64,000 nucleotides of DNA from Oceanobacillus sp. CFH 90083 (GTDB lineage: Bacteria > Bacillota > Bacilli > Bacillales > Amphibacillaceae): contig NZ_VIYG01000004.1 in the NCBI RefSeq assembly GCF_009389585.1, positions 331,438-395,437 on the forward strand. Direction: 5' to 3'. A program made the translations under genes and the position numbers. The notes beneath the pieces were generated by a model. It was not told the DNA's origin. It did no database searches and saw only the letters and a program-made list of their open reading frames with translations. Shown here one piece after another: positions 35,101 to 43,234 of the stretch. Every line of letters begins with the position of its first letter. Position 1 is the first letter of the stretch.

Positions 35101-35760
35101 ATGAATTTGGATTTTTCCCAAATCGTGCCTTATATTCCTTTTATACTGGAAGGAATAGGTGCAACATTAAAATTTGTTAGTGTATCCATTTTGGCAGGGT
35201 TTATATTGGGGACTATTTTAGCAATTTTCAAAATAACCGGCTTTTGGCCGCTGAAGGTATTTGCTGATGTGTATACATCGATCTTCCGCGGTACACCGCT
35301 TATTTTACAATTAATGATTATATACTTAGCTGTTCCGCAGTTGACAGGTTATGATATATCTGCATTTTTATCTGCTGTTTTAGCATTTGGATTAAATTCA
35401 GCTGCGTATGTATCTGAAATTATCCGTGCCGGTATTATGGCAGTGGACAAAGGACAGACGGAGGCTGCCAAAGCGTTAGGTGTTCCTTATCGCGCTATGA
35501 TGTTAAATATTATTTTGCCACAGGCTTTTAAAAATATTCTTCCGGCACTAATGAATGAATTTATTACGTTAACAAAGGAATCAGCATTAGTATCTACGAT
35601 TGGTTATCTGGATTTAATGCGCCGGGCACAAATTGCTGGTGCGGATATTTATAGAAACTTTGAACCGCTCTTTTTTGCAGGAGTAATTTATTGGGTTATG
35701 GTTACCATACTGACCTTGGCCGGACGGTATGTTGAACGGAGGATGAGACAGAGTGATTAA
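35101..35760 (+). CDS. Polar amino acid ABC transporter permease
   Basis: A 219-residue His/Glu/Gln-type permease with five helices. Typical elements are [20 protein letters not shown], the coupling loop [19 protein letters not shown] and [20 protein letters not shown] with [24 protein letters not shown] precedes the ATG. It probably forms a homodimeric pore, because only one permease gene is present. It overlaps the ATPase gene by 8 bases. Confidence 0.9.
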   Translation: MNLDFSQIVPYIPFILEGIGATLKFVSVSILAGFILGTILAIFKITGFWPLKVFADVYTSIFRGTPLILQLMIIYLAVPQLTGYDISAFLSAVLAFGLNSAAYVSEIIRAGIMAVDKGQTEAAKALGVPYRAMMLNIILPQAFKNILPALMNEFITLTKESALVSTIGYLDLMRRAQIAGADIYRNFEPLFFAGVIYWVMVTILTLAGRYVERRMRQSD

Positions 35761-36475
35761 AGCAGATCATATCACAAAAGTATTCGGTAAAAATGAAGTG
35801 TTAAAGGGAATTAGCACAACAGTTGAAAAAGGTGAGGTTGTTACAATTATCGGGCCTTCCGGATCTGGCAAATCAACCTTTCTGCGCTGTCTTAATCTAT
35901 TGGAGGAACCAACCTCCGGACAGATATATATTAATGATGAGGAAATTACTTCTCCACGGGTTAACAAAATGGAAATACGAAAGAGCATCGGAATGGTGTT
36001 TCAGCATTTTCATCTGTTCCCCCATATGACTGCTCTTGAAAATGTGATGTATGCACCACAGAAGGTAAAAGGCATGTCGAAAAAAGAAGCGGAGCAGATT
36101 GGCAAAAACTTGCTGGCAAGAGTGGGGATGACAGATAAAGAAACAGCATATCCCAATCGTCTGTCAGGCGGTCAGAAGCAGCGTGTTGCCATTGCCAGAG
36201 CACTGGCAATGGAGCCGGAAATTATGCTTTTTGATGAACCGACTTCTGCACTGGATCCGGAAATGGTCAAAGAGGTTCTCGACGTTATGAAAGGTCTGGC
36301 AGAGACAGGCATGACGATGGTTATTGTTACACATGAAATGAATTTTGCAAAGGAAGTTGCAGATAAGATACTCTTTTTGGATGACGGTGTGCTGCTGGAA
36401 GAAACAGAGCCAAATACATTTTTCACCAATCCGAGTACCGAACGGGCACAAAGCTTTTTAGAAAAAGTACTCTAA
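35753..36475 (+). CDS. Polar amino acid ABC transporter ATPase
   Basis: A 240-residue GlnQ-type ATPase. Walker A is GPSGSGKST, the Q-loop region [18 protein letters not shown], signature [16 protein letters not shown], Walker [13 protein letters not shown] and H-loop IVTHEMNFA. The GTG start at 35753 lies inside the permease gene. It is the last gene of the four-gene operon, which ends at the terminator starting one base after the stop. Confidence 0.92.
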   Translation: MIKADHITKVFGKNEVLKGISTTVEKGEVVTIIGPSGSGKSTFLRCLNLLEEPTSGQIYINDEEITSPRVNKMEIRKSIGMVFQHFHLFPHMTALENVMYAPQKVKGMSKKEAEQIGKNLLARVGMTDKETAYPNRLSGGQKQRVAIARALAMEPEIMLFDEPTSALDPEMVKEVLDVMKGLAETGMTMVIVTHEMNFAKEVADKILFLDDGVLLEETEPNTFFTNPSTERAQSFLEKVL

Positions 36476-36549
36476 AAACAAAAGCGCAGGGATGATATAA
36501 ACATGGCTTCAGCTAAGTCAGGTTTTCTGCATCTCTTGCGCTTTTGTTT
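36476..36549. terminator. Convergent terminator
   Basis: AAACAAAAGCGCA-GGGATG (36476-36494) pairs with CATCTC-TGCGCTTTTGTTT (36530-36549) around a 35-base loop. T-rich tails exist on both strands. Confidence 0.78.
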
Positions 36550-36550
36550 C

Positions 36551-37033
36551 TTATTTATTTAGAAGTGCTTTGATATCCTGTTCGATCATATCCGGATTCT
36601 TTTGCGGGCCAAATCGTTTCACCACTTGTCCGTCCTTATCAATCAGGAACTTCGTAAAATTCCATTTAATTTGTTCACCTAGTATCCCCTTTTGTTCACG
36701 CGTTAAAAAATCAAATAAGGGATGTGCATTTTTCCCTTTTACATCAATTTTGGAAAACATTTGAAACGTGACACCATAGTTCTGTTGACAAAATTGTTTA
36801 ATTTCTTCGTCTGCTCCCGGATCTTGATGGCCAAATTGATTGCATGGAAAACCGAGTATTTCAAAATCCTGCTCTTCATACTTTTCATATAATTTTTGCA
36901 AGCCTTCAAACTGAGGAGTGAAGCCACATTTGCTTGCAGTGTTTACGATGAGCAACACCTTCTCTTTGTAATCAGACAGCGATTTCTCTTCACCATTCAT
37001 TTCTTTTACTGAAAAATCATAGATATTTGTCAT
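36551..37033 (-). CDS. Glutathione peroxidase-like thiol peroxidase (BsaA/Gpx)
   Basis: A 160-residue peroxidase of the thioredoxin fold. The peroxidatic cysteine is Cys36 in [17 protein letters not shown]; the Gln of [12 protein letters not shown] and the Trp of [11 protein letters not shown] complete the active site. The Cys of FPCNQ may be the resolving thiol, which makes it thioredoxin-dependent like most bacterial members. I chose the ATG at 37033 with GAGGTGGGG upstream; 14 upstream in-frame codons have no ribosome site. Confidence 0.9.
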   Translation of the reverse strand: MTNIYDFSVKEMNGEEKSLSDYKEKVLLIVNTASKCGFTPQFEGLQKLYEKYEEQDFEILGFPCNQFGHQDPGADEEIKQFCQQNYGVTFQMFSKIDVKGKNAHPLFDFLTREQKGILGEQIKWNFTKFLIDKDGQVVKRFGPQKNPDMIEQDIKALLNK

Positions 37034-37105
37034 ACTACCCCACCTCAAAAAATGATAAGATGTAAATGATTCCAATTGTATTATAGCAGGAAAGGACGTT
37101 TATTT

Positions 37106-37795
37106 GTGACTGAAATAATGAAAGATATTCCAATAAAAACAAGTGAGAAAAATGCTTATTTACGCTATCTCACTACTACTGATTTACCCGATATTTTAGA
37201 ATTGCAAACGATTGTTTACAAAGCATTGGAGGATAAAAAAAGACTAGCGACCTTAGCTGAAAATGAATTTCGTACCATATTAGAAGGAGAGCCGCTGATG
37301 GTCGGTATTTTCCACGAGGAGAAACTGATTGCTTTTCGGGCTTTTCTAAATCCGGCCGCTGATGAAGAAGGGTTAGGAAGGGATATTGGTTTAACAGAAG
37401 AAAATTATCCGGAAATAATCTATTCAGAGATTTCCAATGTGCATCCGGATTACCGTGGGAATCATTTGCAAATGAAAATGGGCAAATTTATTATGGAGAA
37501 ATTAGATGTGTCAAGGTTTCGTTATATTTTAGCTACGGTAGCTCCAGGGAATATTCCGAGTATGAAGGATAAATTTGCACTGGGAATGCACATTTATAAG
37601 GTGAAAGAAAAGTATGGTGGGAAGCTGCGTTACGTTTATTGTAATGATTTAGAATTAAGCGATGTCCAGGCTCAAGAGCAGAAGGAAATGAATATAAACG
37701 ATATTGATGGTCAAGCAAAGCTTATGGAGGTCGGTTATATTGGTACAGGGATGAAAAAATCAGGAGATGAATGGATGGTTATCTATCAGAAATAA
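37106..37795 (+). CDS. GNAT-family acetyltransferase
   Basis: A 229-residue protein with a GNAT fold: LRYLTTTDLPDILELQTIVY at the start, EISNVHPDYRGNHLQMKMGK as the acetyl-CoA pyrophosphate-loop region (R/Q-x-x-G-x-G/A variant RGNHLQ) and YILATVAPGNIPSMKDKFALG near the end of the fold. The substrate is unknown. The likely start is GTG at 37106, 9 bases after AAAGGA; a TTG at 37076 lacks a ribosome site. It is divergent from the peroxidase gene and ends at a 40-base palindromic terminator. Confidence 0.78.
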   Translation: MTEIMKDIPIKTSEKNAYLRYLTTTDLPDILELQTIVYKALEDKKRLATLAENEFRTILEGEPLMVGIFHEEKLIAFRAFLNPAADEEGLGRDIGLTEENYPEIIYSEISNVHPDYRGNHLQMKMGKFIMEKLDVSRFRYILATVAPGNIPSMKDKFALGMHIYKVKEKYGGKLRYVYCNDLELSDVQAQEQKEMNINDIDGQAKLMEVGYIGTGMKKSGDEWMVIYQK

Positions 37796-37829
37796 GAAAC
37801 AGGCTGGAGCTCCAGCCTGTTTCTTATTT
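37790..37829. terminator. Perfect palindromic bidirectional terminator
   Basis: Two 20-base halves (37790-37809, 37810-37829) are exact reverse complements, with GAGCTC at the centre and AT-rich ends giving T-runs both ways. It separates the convergent GNAT and trhO genes. Confidence 0.9.
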
Positions 37830-37837
37830 CTATTTAT

Positions 37838-38815
37838 TTAAACCGTGGTTGTTTCTGGAAGTGTTTCACCAATAGCTGCCAAACGCGCTTTCACTTCTTC
37901 TGTAGATAAATCATGTTCTTTTACATAAAGGCTGCGTGGTGTAACACGGCATTCATGGCTGCACCCGCGTAAATATTTATGTTCATTCTCTTCAGAAGCA
38001 AGTATTTGTCTGTTACATTCCGGATTTGCACAGTTTACATAACGCTCACAAGGCTTTCCGTCAAAGTAATCTTTTCCGATAATAACATGTTCTTTGCGGT
38101 TAACAGGAACGCTGATACGTTCGTCAAATACGTATAATTGTCCATCCCATAATTCGCCTTGAACTTCGGGATCCTTTCCGTAAGAAACAATACCGCCATG
38201 TAATTGACTCACATCTTCAAAACCTTCTTCTTTTAACCAGCCGCTGAATTTTTCACAGCGGATACCGCCTGTGCAATACGTTACAATTTTTTTATCTTCA
38301 AGCATTTCTTTGTTTTCCTGAACCCAATCTGGTAGTTCACGGAATGTCTTAATATCTGGACGGATTGCTCCGCGGAAATGTCCTAAATCATATTCATAAT
38401 CATTGCGGGCATCCAACACAATAGTATCTTCGTCCTGTAATGCTTTATAAAATTCTTTTGGCTCTAAATACTTGCCAGTTGTTTCTAATGGGTTTATGTC
38501 ATCTTCTAAACGCAGTGTAACTAATTCATTTCTTGGGCGTACATGCATTTTTTTGAAAGCATGTTTATCATGAGCGTCTACCTTGAATACCATATCTTCA
38601 AAGCGGGGATCGGCATGCATATGCTCCATGTAGGCATTTGTCTGTTCTACCGTACCTGAAACAGTCCCATTAATACCTTCTTCAGCTACTAAAATACGTC
38701 CTTTTAGTCCAAGCTCTTTGCAATATTTAAGGTGATCCTTGGCAAAAGCTTCCGGGTCCTCAATATGCACGTAATTGTAATAAAGCAAAACTTGATAATC
38801 TTGTTTTGTTTCCAT
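37838..38815 (-). CDS. trhO: tRNA uridine(34) hydroxylase TrhO, rhodanese family
   Basis: A 325-residue enzyme that hydroxylates U34 in certain tRNAs. It has an N-terminal ferredoxin-like domain ([31 protein letters not shown]), a rhodanese domain with active-site Cys181 in [11 protein letters not shown], and a C-terminal Cys-rich region ([17 protein letters not shown]). This is the full arrangement of YceA/YbfQ-type TrhO. I chose the ATG at 38815, 8 bases after AGGTGG; 21 earlier codons are unsupported. Confidence 0.92.
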   Translation of the reverse strand: METKQDYQVLLYYNYVHIEDPEAFAKDHLKYCKELGLKGRILVAEEGINGTVSGTVEQTNAYMEHMHADPRFEDMVFKVDAHDKHAFKKMHVRPRNELVTLRLEDDINPLETTGKYLEPKEFYKALQDEDTIVLDARNDYEYDLGHFRGAIRPDIKTFRELPDWVQENKEMLEDKKIVTYCTGGIRCEKFSGWLKEEGFEDVSQLHGGIVSYGKDPEVQGELWDGQLYVFDERISVPVNRKEHVIIGKDYFDGKPCERYVNCANPECNRQILASEENEHKYLRGCSHECRVTPRSLYVKEHDLSTEEVKARLAAIGETLPETTTV

Positions 38816-38978
38816 TTGGTTTACCACCTGTTCATTTATATTTGCAAGATACAAATGAGTTTGGCTGTGTTTATTCATTTTTCGTCTTGCAATTGGTTAT
38901 TATACCACGTTTTCTTATGTTGTTCCAGCTGTTTCGGATACTTGTTTTTAACCATATGCTCATATTTTGTCCACAAAT

Positions 38979-39160
38979 ATTGCAGTGTCACTGGCCGTAA
39001 GACTCCTGCTTTAAGAATGGAGGGAACCTGAAATTCTAAGTGGGAGAGGAAGCAGACTAAGTACGCGGCGTCCTGGGACTGGGGCTGGGGCTGCGATTAC
39101 TCGCCCCATCGAAAACATTTGTGCGTCGAAAAACCTCCTCTGAGTAAAGTTTCACTTTAT
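38979..39160. repeat. Dispersed intergenic repeat, copy B (with neighbouring gene-free stretch 38816-39244)
   Basis: Starts ATTGCAGTGTCACTGGCCGTAA, ends AAGTTTCACTTTAT; both ends match copy A at 15861-15911. The middle holds GACTGGGGCTGGGGCTGCGATTACTCG-type sequence whose TTACTCGCCCCATC core recurs in the array at 57.5 kb. No coding frame is convincing in 38816-39244. Confidence 0.55.
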
Positions 39161-39205
39161 TTGGAATGTCTTAGACGTGAGCATAGTCAATATAAACTTT
39201 TTTTC

Positions 39206-39214
39206 CATAAGATA
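39206..39214 (+). promoter_or_regulatory. Sigma-K-like -10 element upstream of small coat-cluster gene
   Basis: CATAAGATA fits the sigma-K -10 consensus CATANNNTA, 31 bases before the gene start. The -35 region (AC) is too short to test by eye. Confidence 0.4.
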
Positions 39215-39244
39215 AAGTATCTATGAAGGAAGGAGGTTGAAATG

Positions 39245-39454
39245 ATGAGTGAATCATCTAAAAAACCAATGATGCCTAATAAAGTAATCGAGGTAATGGT
39301 AGATAGTATTTTCCGTAAAAATGGTGTTAAACCAGAAGAGGTGAAGGATAACCTTTCTGAAAAGCAGAGAGAGATGCTGAAAGAAATGGTTGCCGATTTA
39401 AAAGAGCAGGTGGAGGAATTTCAGCAGAAAAGAAATGAATCCAAATCAGAATAG
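39245..39454 (+). CDS. Small charged protein next to spore coat genes
   Basis: A 69-residue soluble, highly charged protein (MSESSKKPMMPNKVIEVMVD, then a helix rich in Glu, Lys and Gln). I do not recognise a family. The C-terminal half looks like one amphipathic helix. AAGGAGG lies before two adjacent ATGs; the second (39245) has the better spacing. Two CotX-type genes lie downstream and a sigma-K-like -10 element lies upstream, so a sporulation role is inferred. It has its own terminator. Confidence 0.7.
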   Translation: MSESSKKPMMPNKVIEVMVDSIFRKNGVKPEEVKDNLSEKQREMLKEMVADLKEQVEEFQQKRNESKSE

Positions 39455-39464
39455 TATCCGATAG

Positions 39465-39502
39465 AAAATGTGAAGAAAACCCACTATATCTTCACATTTT
39501 TT
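39465..39502 (+). terminator. Terminator of the small coat-cluster gene
   Basis: AAAATGTGAAG (39465-39475) pairs with CTTCACATTTT (39490-39500), then TT. Confidence 0.75.
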
Positions 39503-39624
39503 GTGACAGAATATAAGGCTGCGGTAAAGCTATTTTATTATACATGCACTAAAAAATAGACTAGGTTATTTTGCTATTTTCTGTGTTCTTTGTGCAGGTG
39601 TACAGGAAGTATAGTTATCAATAC

Positions 39625-39633
39625 CATAAATTA
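39625..39633 (+). promoter_or_regulatory. Sigma-K-like -10 element of the coat gene pair
   Basis: CATAAATTA matches CATANNNTA, 32 bases before the first CotX-type gene's ATG, nearly the same distance as for the gene upstream. Confidence 0.45.
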
Positions 39634-39664
39634 TTTTAGAACTTGAAGAAAGGAGTGTTAATTG

Positions 39665-40201
39665 ATGTCTGTCTACAGAAGTAAAGCAGAAGGAACGAAT
39701 CGCTTCCATGAGGATTTATATGGAGACGATTGTGCGTGTGATTCTCAGGAATCCGGTTATGAAACAAATAATTACCAATCAGCACCAGCTTATTATGAAA
39801 ATGGTTTTAATTCCAATTTCTTTGGTGATACAAGTGTTGTCCAGGAAGGGGATGAATTTTCATATATGGAGCAAGAATCTGCAGAAGTTATTTGGGTTAA
39901 AGAATCATGTAACATCACAGTAACTTCTACAGATACCCAGATTGGTGCATCATTGCAAGCGGCATTGCAATTAGCTATTGCAATTGTTATTCGTCTGTCT
40001 ATTGGTGACTCTGCGGATGGGGAAGAGGTAGAACAGGAATTAATGCAAACAATCATTTCCAGTCAAGTAAATAAACAGAAAATATTTATCTACAATACGA
40101 AAGATGCAAAGGTTACAACAACGGACACAGATATTGCGATAAATATTCAGCTGCTTTTACAATTACTTGTTGCTCTGGTAATCATGATTGATATTCTGTA
40201 A
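39665..40201 (+). CDS. Spore coat protein, CotX/CotV family
   Basis: A 178-residue protein with a hydrophilic, Tyr/Asn-rich N-terminal part and two CotX-type repeats. The first is NITVTSTDTQIGASLQAALQ and onward; the second is KVTTTDTDIAINIQLLLQLL, each a Thr/Asp beta strand followed by an amphipathic hydrophobic helix. CotX-type proteins belong to the insoluble outer coat/crust of the spore. The ATG at 39665 is 9 bases after AAAGGAG. It is followed closely by a paralog, as in the cotVWX region of B. subtilis. Confidence 0.85.
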   Translation: MSVYRSKAEGTNRFHEDLYGDDCACDSQESGYETNNYQSAPAYYENGFNSNFFGDTSVVQEGDEFSYMEQESAEVIWVKESCNITVTSTDTQIGASLQAALQLAIAIVIRLSIGDSADGEEVEQELMQTIISSQVNKQKIFIYNTKDAKVTTTDTDIAINIQLLLQLLVALVIMIDIL

Positions 40202-40235
40202 TCCAATGAATGATATAGAAAGGAGTGTAAACCTC

Positions 40236-40664
40236 ATGATGCACAAAAAAGAGTGGAGAGCATTAGATTACTGTGACGACCAAAAAGATCGAGCAGAAGT
40301 AGAGCAGGATGCCAAACAAAAGAGTATAACAAAGCAATCGTCTGAAGAATGGATTATTATTAAAGACTCTGAAGGAATTAACGTAACAACCACAGATACA
40401 CAAGCAGCAGTCAGCCTGCAGGTAGGTATTGAAGTAGCTATTGCTGTTGTGCTCAGTATTACATTGGCTGATTCGAATCAAGCAAAGGCTGTTTTCCAGG
40501 ATTTAGAGCAGGTTATGAAAACCAAACAAAGCAACCGTCAGAAAACGATTGTTGAGAAATCAAAAAATGTCAGTGTAACAACAACAGATACAGATATTGC
40601 GATAAATATTCAGCTGTTGATTCAGTTATTATTGGCAATTGTAGTCAGCCTGGATATCCTATAA
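40236..40664 (+). CDS. Spore coat protein, CotX/CotV family (second copy)
   Basis: A 142-residue paralog of the preceding gene. It has the same two repeats (INVTTTDTQAAVSLQVGIEV and NVSVTTTDTDIAINIQLLIQ) but a much shorter N-terminal region. The second repeat is almost identical between the two proteins, which indicates tandem duplication. The start is ATG 40236, 10 bases after AAAGGAG. Both genes probably form one transcript ending at 40742. Confidence 0.85.
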   Translation: MMHKKEWRALDYCDDQKDRAEVEQDAKQKSITKQSSEEWIIIKDSEGINVTTTDTQAAVSLQVGIEVAIAVVLSITLADSNQAKAVFQDLEQVMKTKQSNRQKTIVEKSKNVSVTTTDTDIAINIQLLIQLLLAIVVSLDIL

Positions 40665-40709
40665 TAACTTTTGCCATTTCTTCATCCTTAAATTTCCATT
40701 AATTTATTG

Positions 40710-40742
40710 AACTCCCTTTAAAAATAATCTAAAGGGAGTTTC
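40710..40742 (+). terminator. Terminator of the coat gene pair
   Basis: AACTCCCTTTA (40710-40720) and TAAAGGGAGTT (40730-40740) are perfect arms with a 9-base loop; the T-tail is short. Confidence 0.72.
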
Positions 40743-40860
40743 ATTCATGCTTATACAAATTGAAAAAATATCCAAAAACCTGTGATATGTTCCATTTACT
40801 GCAGCATGTGTATTCGTAATTCCTGTTATTAGTAATTATAAAAAAATATGGATTCTGTAG

Positions 40861-40882
40861 AAGGGGGGAGATATCCCCCCTT
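40861..40882. repeat. G6/C6 palindrome in AT-rich intergenic DNA
   Basis: AAGGGGGG (40861-40868) and CCCCCCTT (40875-40882) flank AGATAT. It lies in the 40743-41092 stretch, which has no gene, and upstream of the cold-shock promoter. No U-run follows immediately. Confidence 0.6.
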
Positions 40883-40944
40883 TGAAAACGCTTCTCCCGT
40901 TGAAAAACGTCGAATTTTGTTTGATAATACTCTTTGATATTAGC

Positions 40945-40973
40945 TTGCAATTTTTTATGAAAGGGTTTAAAAT
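40945..40973 (+). promoter_or_regulatory. Promoter of the cold-shock gene with long 5' leader
   Basis: TTGCAA (40945-40950) and TAAAAT (40968-40973) with 17-base spacing. Transcription from about 40980 would give a leader of about 110 bases, typical of cold-shock genes. Confidence 0.65.
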
Positions 40974-41092
40974 AATACATGCAAAAGGTAATTGGAGTTA
41001 CAAGAATACTTTACGATCTCTTTTTCAAGACGGTGTAAAAGTATTTAGGTTTCAATGACTTTGCATATCTCTTGTATAAGGAGGTCATGATA

Positions 41093-41290
41093 ATGACTGG
41101 TAAAGTAAAATGGTTTAATGCAGAAAAAGGTTTTGGTTTCATCGAGCGTGAAGACGGAGATGACGTATTTGTACACTTCTCTGCAATTCAAGCTGAGGGA
41201 TTCAAAACACTTGAAGAAGGTCAAGATGTTGAATTCGAAATCGTAGAAGGCAACCGTGGCCCACAAGCTGCAAACGTTGTTCGTCTTTAA
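41093..41290 (+). CDS. Cold-shock protein, CspA family
   Basis: A 65-residue single cold-shock domain that binds single-stranded RNA/DNA and melts mRNA structure. RNP1 is KGFGFIER and RNP2 is VFVHFSA. Length and ending ([13 protein letters not shown]) are those of Bacillus CspB/C/D. The ATG at 41093 is 8 bases after AAGGAGG; upstream codons are leader. A strong terminator follows at 41331. Confidence 0.96.
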   Translation: MTGKVKWFNAEKGFGFIEREDGDDVFVHFSAIQAEGFKTLEEGQDVEFEIVEGNRGPQAANVVRL

Positions 41291-41330
41291 TTCGAATACG
41301 AATGATATAATAGGCTAGATAAACTAGTTT

Positions 41331-41363
41331 AAAAACCCCCGGATAAGAGATCCGGGGGTTTTT
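41331..41363. terminator. Terminator after the cold-shock gene
   Basis: AAAAACCCCCGGAT pairs perfectly with ATCCGGGGGTTTTT around a 5-base loop. It works in both directions and may also serve the convergent dehydrogenase gene. Confidence 0.92.
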
Positions 41364-41411
41364 AACTGTTGAACATGATCGAATGATACTTAATTAATAT
41401 TGAACATTCTT

Positions 41412-42308
41412 TTAAAGCGTCAACTCTGCCTCATATGCGAGTAATTTAATCAATGCTTGTGTTCCACTGTCCGCTTCACCCATGTCCGCCAATTTTTTAT
41501 AAAGATTTAACGCTAATTCCAGCCCGGGTGCCGGCATTCCTATATGATGAGCAGATTCTAACGCTATTTCCATATCCTTGATAAAATGTTTTACATAAAA
41601 GCCTGGCTCATAGTCTTTTTCGAGCATTCTTTTACCTAAATTGGATAGGGAAAAGCTGGCAGCCGCTCCAGTGGAAATAGTTGCAAGTACTTCTTCTGCA
41701 TCTAAGCCTGCTTTCCTTGCATAGATAATGGATTCGCAAACGCCAATCATATTAGTTGCGATAGCAATTTGATTTGCCATTTTCGTATGCTGCCCCGCTG
41801 CAGCTGGTCCAAGCAAGGCAATTCTTTCTCCTAAAACATGAAAGATCGGCATCATTTCATGATATGCTTCCTTGTCTCCGCCAGCCATAATTGCCAGTGT
41901 TCCATTCTTTGCACCGATATCTCCACCAGAAACAGGTGCATCCAAAGCGATTAAGCCTTGTTTTTTTGCTTCTTCATAAATATCAATTGCTAAGCTGGGC
42001 TTGGATGTAGTCATATCAACCACATAGGTGCCTTTTTGCGCATTTTTTAAAATACCGCCATCTCCAAAATATACTTTTTGAACATCTTCCGGATAACCAA
42101 CCATTGTAATAATGACATCACTTACTTTTGCTAAATCAGCCGGACTATCATGCCAGTCTGCTCCCAAGTCTAATAACTCTTCTGCTTTTGATTTTGTTCT
42201 TGTGTAGACATTTAAGCTGTAGCCTGCTTCCATCAGATTTTTTACCATGCTTTTCCCCATAACGCCTAAACCAATAAAGCCGATGGTAGTCGTTGATGCT
42301 GTTATCAT
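41412..42308 (-). CDS. 3-hydroxyisobutyrate dehydrogenase-family oxidoreductase (YkwC-like)
   Basis: A 298-residue NAD(P)-dependent beta-hydroxyacid dehydrogenase. The dinucleotide loop is TIGFIGLGVMGKSMVKNLM, the substrate loop LDAPVSGGDIGAKNGTLAIM and the catalytic lysine is in GQHTKMANQIAI. The C-terminal helical domain is complete. The substrate is not certain (3-hydroxyisobutyrate, tartronate semialdehyde or a related acid). I prefer the ATG at 42308, 9 bases after AAGGGAG; the ATG at 42317 directly touches that site. Confidence 0.87.
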   Translation of the reverse strand: MITASTTTIGFIGLGVMGKSMVKNLMEAGYSLNVYTRTKSKAEELLDLGADWHDSPADLAKVSDVIITMVGYPEDVQKVYFGDGGILKNAQKGTYVVDMTTSKPSLAIDIYEEAKKQGLIALDAPVSGGDIGAKNGTLAIMAGGDKEAYHEMMPIFHVLGERIALLGPAAAGQHTKMANQIAIATNMIGVCESIIYARKAGLDAEEVLATISTGAAASFSLSNLGKRMLEKDYEPGFYVKHFIKDMEIALESAHHIGMPAPGLELALNLYKKLADMGEADSGTQALIKLLAYEAELTL

Positions 42309-42530
42309 TGTATCCATCTCCCTTATATAGATGCTTTACATTGAGTTTGTCACGAAAATTTATGAAACGCAACTATTTTTCGAACAAGGTGCCGGAACTG
42401 CCGTAAAATCATTTTCATTTAACCTGGCAACGATTGCCTTGCATGGAATCATGCAGGATACATATAGTATAAAATGATTTCACAATAAAACAGTATTTTG
42501 CTTATGAATATATAAAGGGGGAGGAGAACA

Positions 42531-43151
42531 ATGACAATCAATAAAAGTGAGCTGAAGAAGCGCATTCTTGCAAGGCAGGAGGAATTAATTGAAAAAATAA
42601 ATCGGGAAACAGAGGCAAGATATGAATTTAGTCAGGAGGTACTCGGTGAATTATCGAATTATGATAATCATCCAGCTGATACAGGAACAGAGCTCTTTGA
42701 AAGAGAGAAGGACAGTGCCTTACAACGGCTTGCGGAATCAGAGCTGGAAGAGATAAATAATTCTCTGCATGCGATGGAAGAGGGAACTTATGGTATTTGC
42801 AAGGTATGCGGAGAAAATATTGATCCAGAACGCTTAGAAGCTTTGCCAACTGCTGATTGCTGTGTGAAGCATGCAAAGAAACCGGCTTATCATGGAGACA
42901 CACCTCCCAAAGAGGTCTTTAAAGGCAGGGACGATGGCGGGGAAAACAGCTGGGAGGATGTACAACAATATGGAACGTCCAGCTATACTCCCGACTATCA
43001 TGACGGTACAGGAGTGCCGGAGGATGGAGGAAAAAGCGCTGATGAGGTAGAGGTGGAAGATTTTTTAGCAGCAGATATGGAAGGGAAATATACAGGTGTA
43101 ACACCTAATCATGAAGCATATGAAGATGAATTGGATAAAGAAGAGCAGTAA
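42531..43151 (+). CDS. TraR/DksA-type zinc-finger protein, YteA-like
   Basis: A 206-residue protein with an N-terminal coiled coil (about 1-75, including DNHPADTGTELFEREKD) and a DksA-type zinc finger (YGICKVCGENIDPERLEALP, then TADCCVKH). The C-terminal 90 residues are acidic and low in complexity (DGGENSWEDVQQYGTSSYTP). This arrangement matches YteA of B. subtilis. DksA relatives act on RNA polymerase, but no role is established for this branch. GGGGGAGG precedes the ATG. Confidence 0.85.
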   Translation: MTINKSELKKRILARQEELIEKINRETEARYEFSQEVLGELSNYDNHPADTGTELFEREKDSALQRLAESELEEINNSLHAMEEGTYGICKVCGENIDPERLEALPTADCCVKHAKKPAYHGDTPPKEVFKGRDDGGENSWEDVQQYGTSSYTPDYHDGTGVPEDGGKSADEVEVEDFLAADMEGKYTGVTPNHEAYEDELDKEEQ

Positions 43152-43165
43152 TTTAACTGTAAAAT

Positions 43166-43218
43166 AAAATCTGGACGATGGCTCCATGCTGTTCAGGAGT
43201 GTTCATCGTCCAGATTTT
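43166..43218. terminator. Terminator after the YteA-like gene
   Basis: AAAATCTGGACGATG (43166-43180) and CATCGTCCAGATTTT (43204-43218) are perfect 15-base arms; usable in both directions. Confidence 0.88.
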
Positions 43219-43234
43219 ATATGAAAAATAAGTA

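Noticed and set aside
40741..40980. 79-codon minus-strand frame between coat and cold-shock genes
   Set aside because: It spans the G6/C6 palindrome and the terminator tail, has no ribosome site and an unlikely composition.
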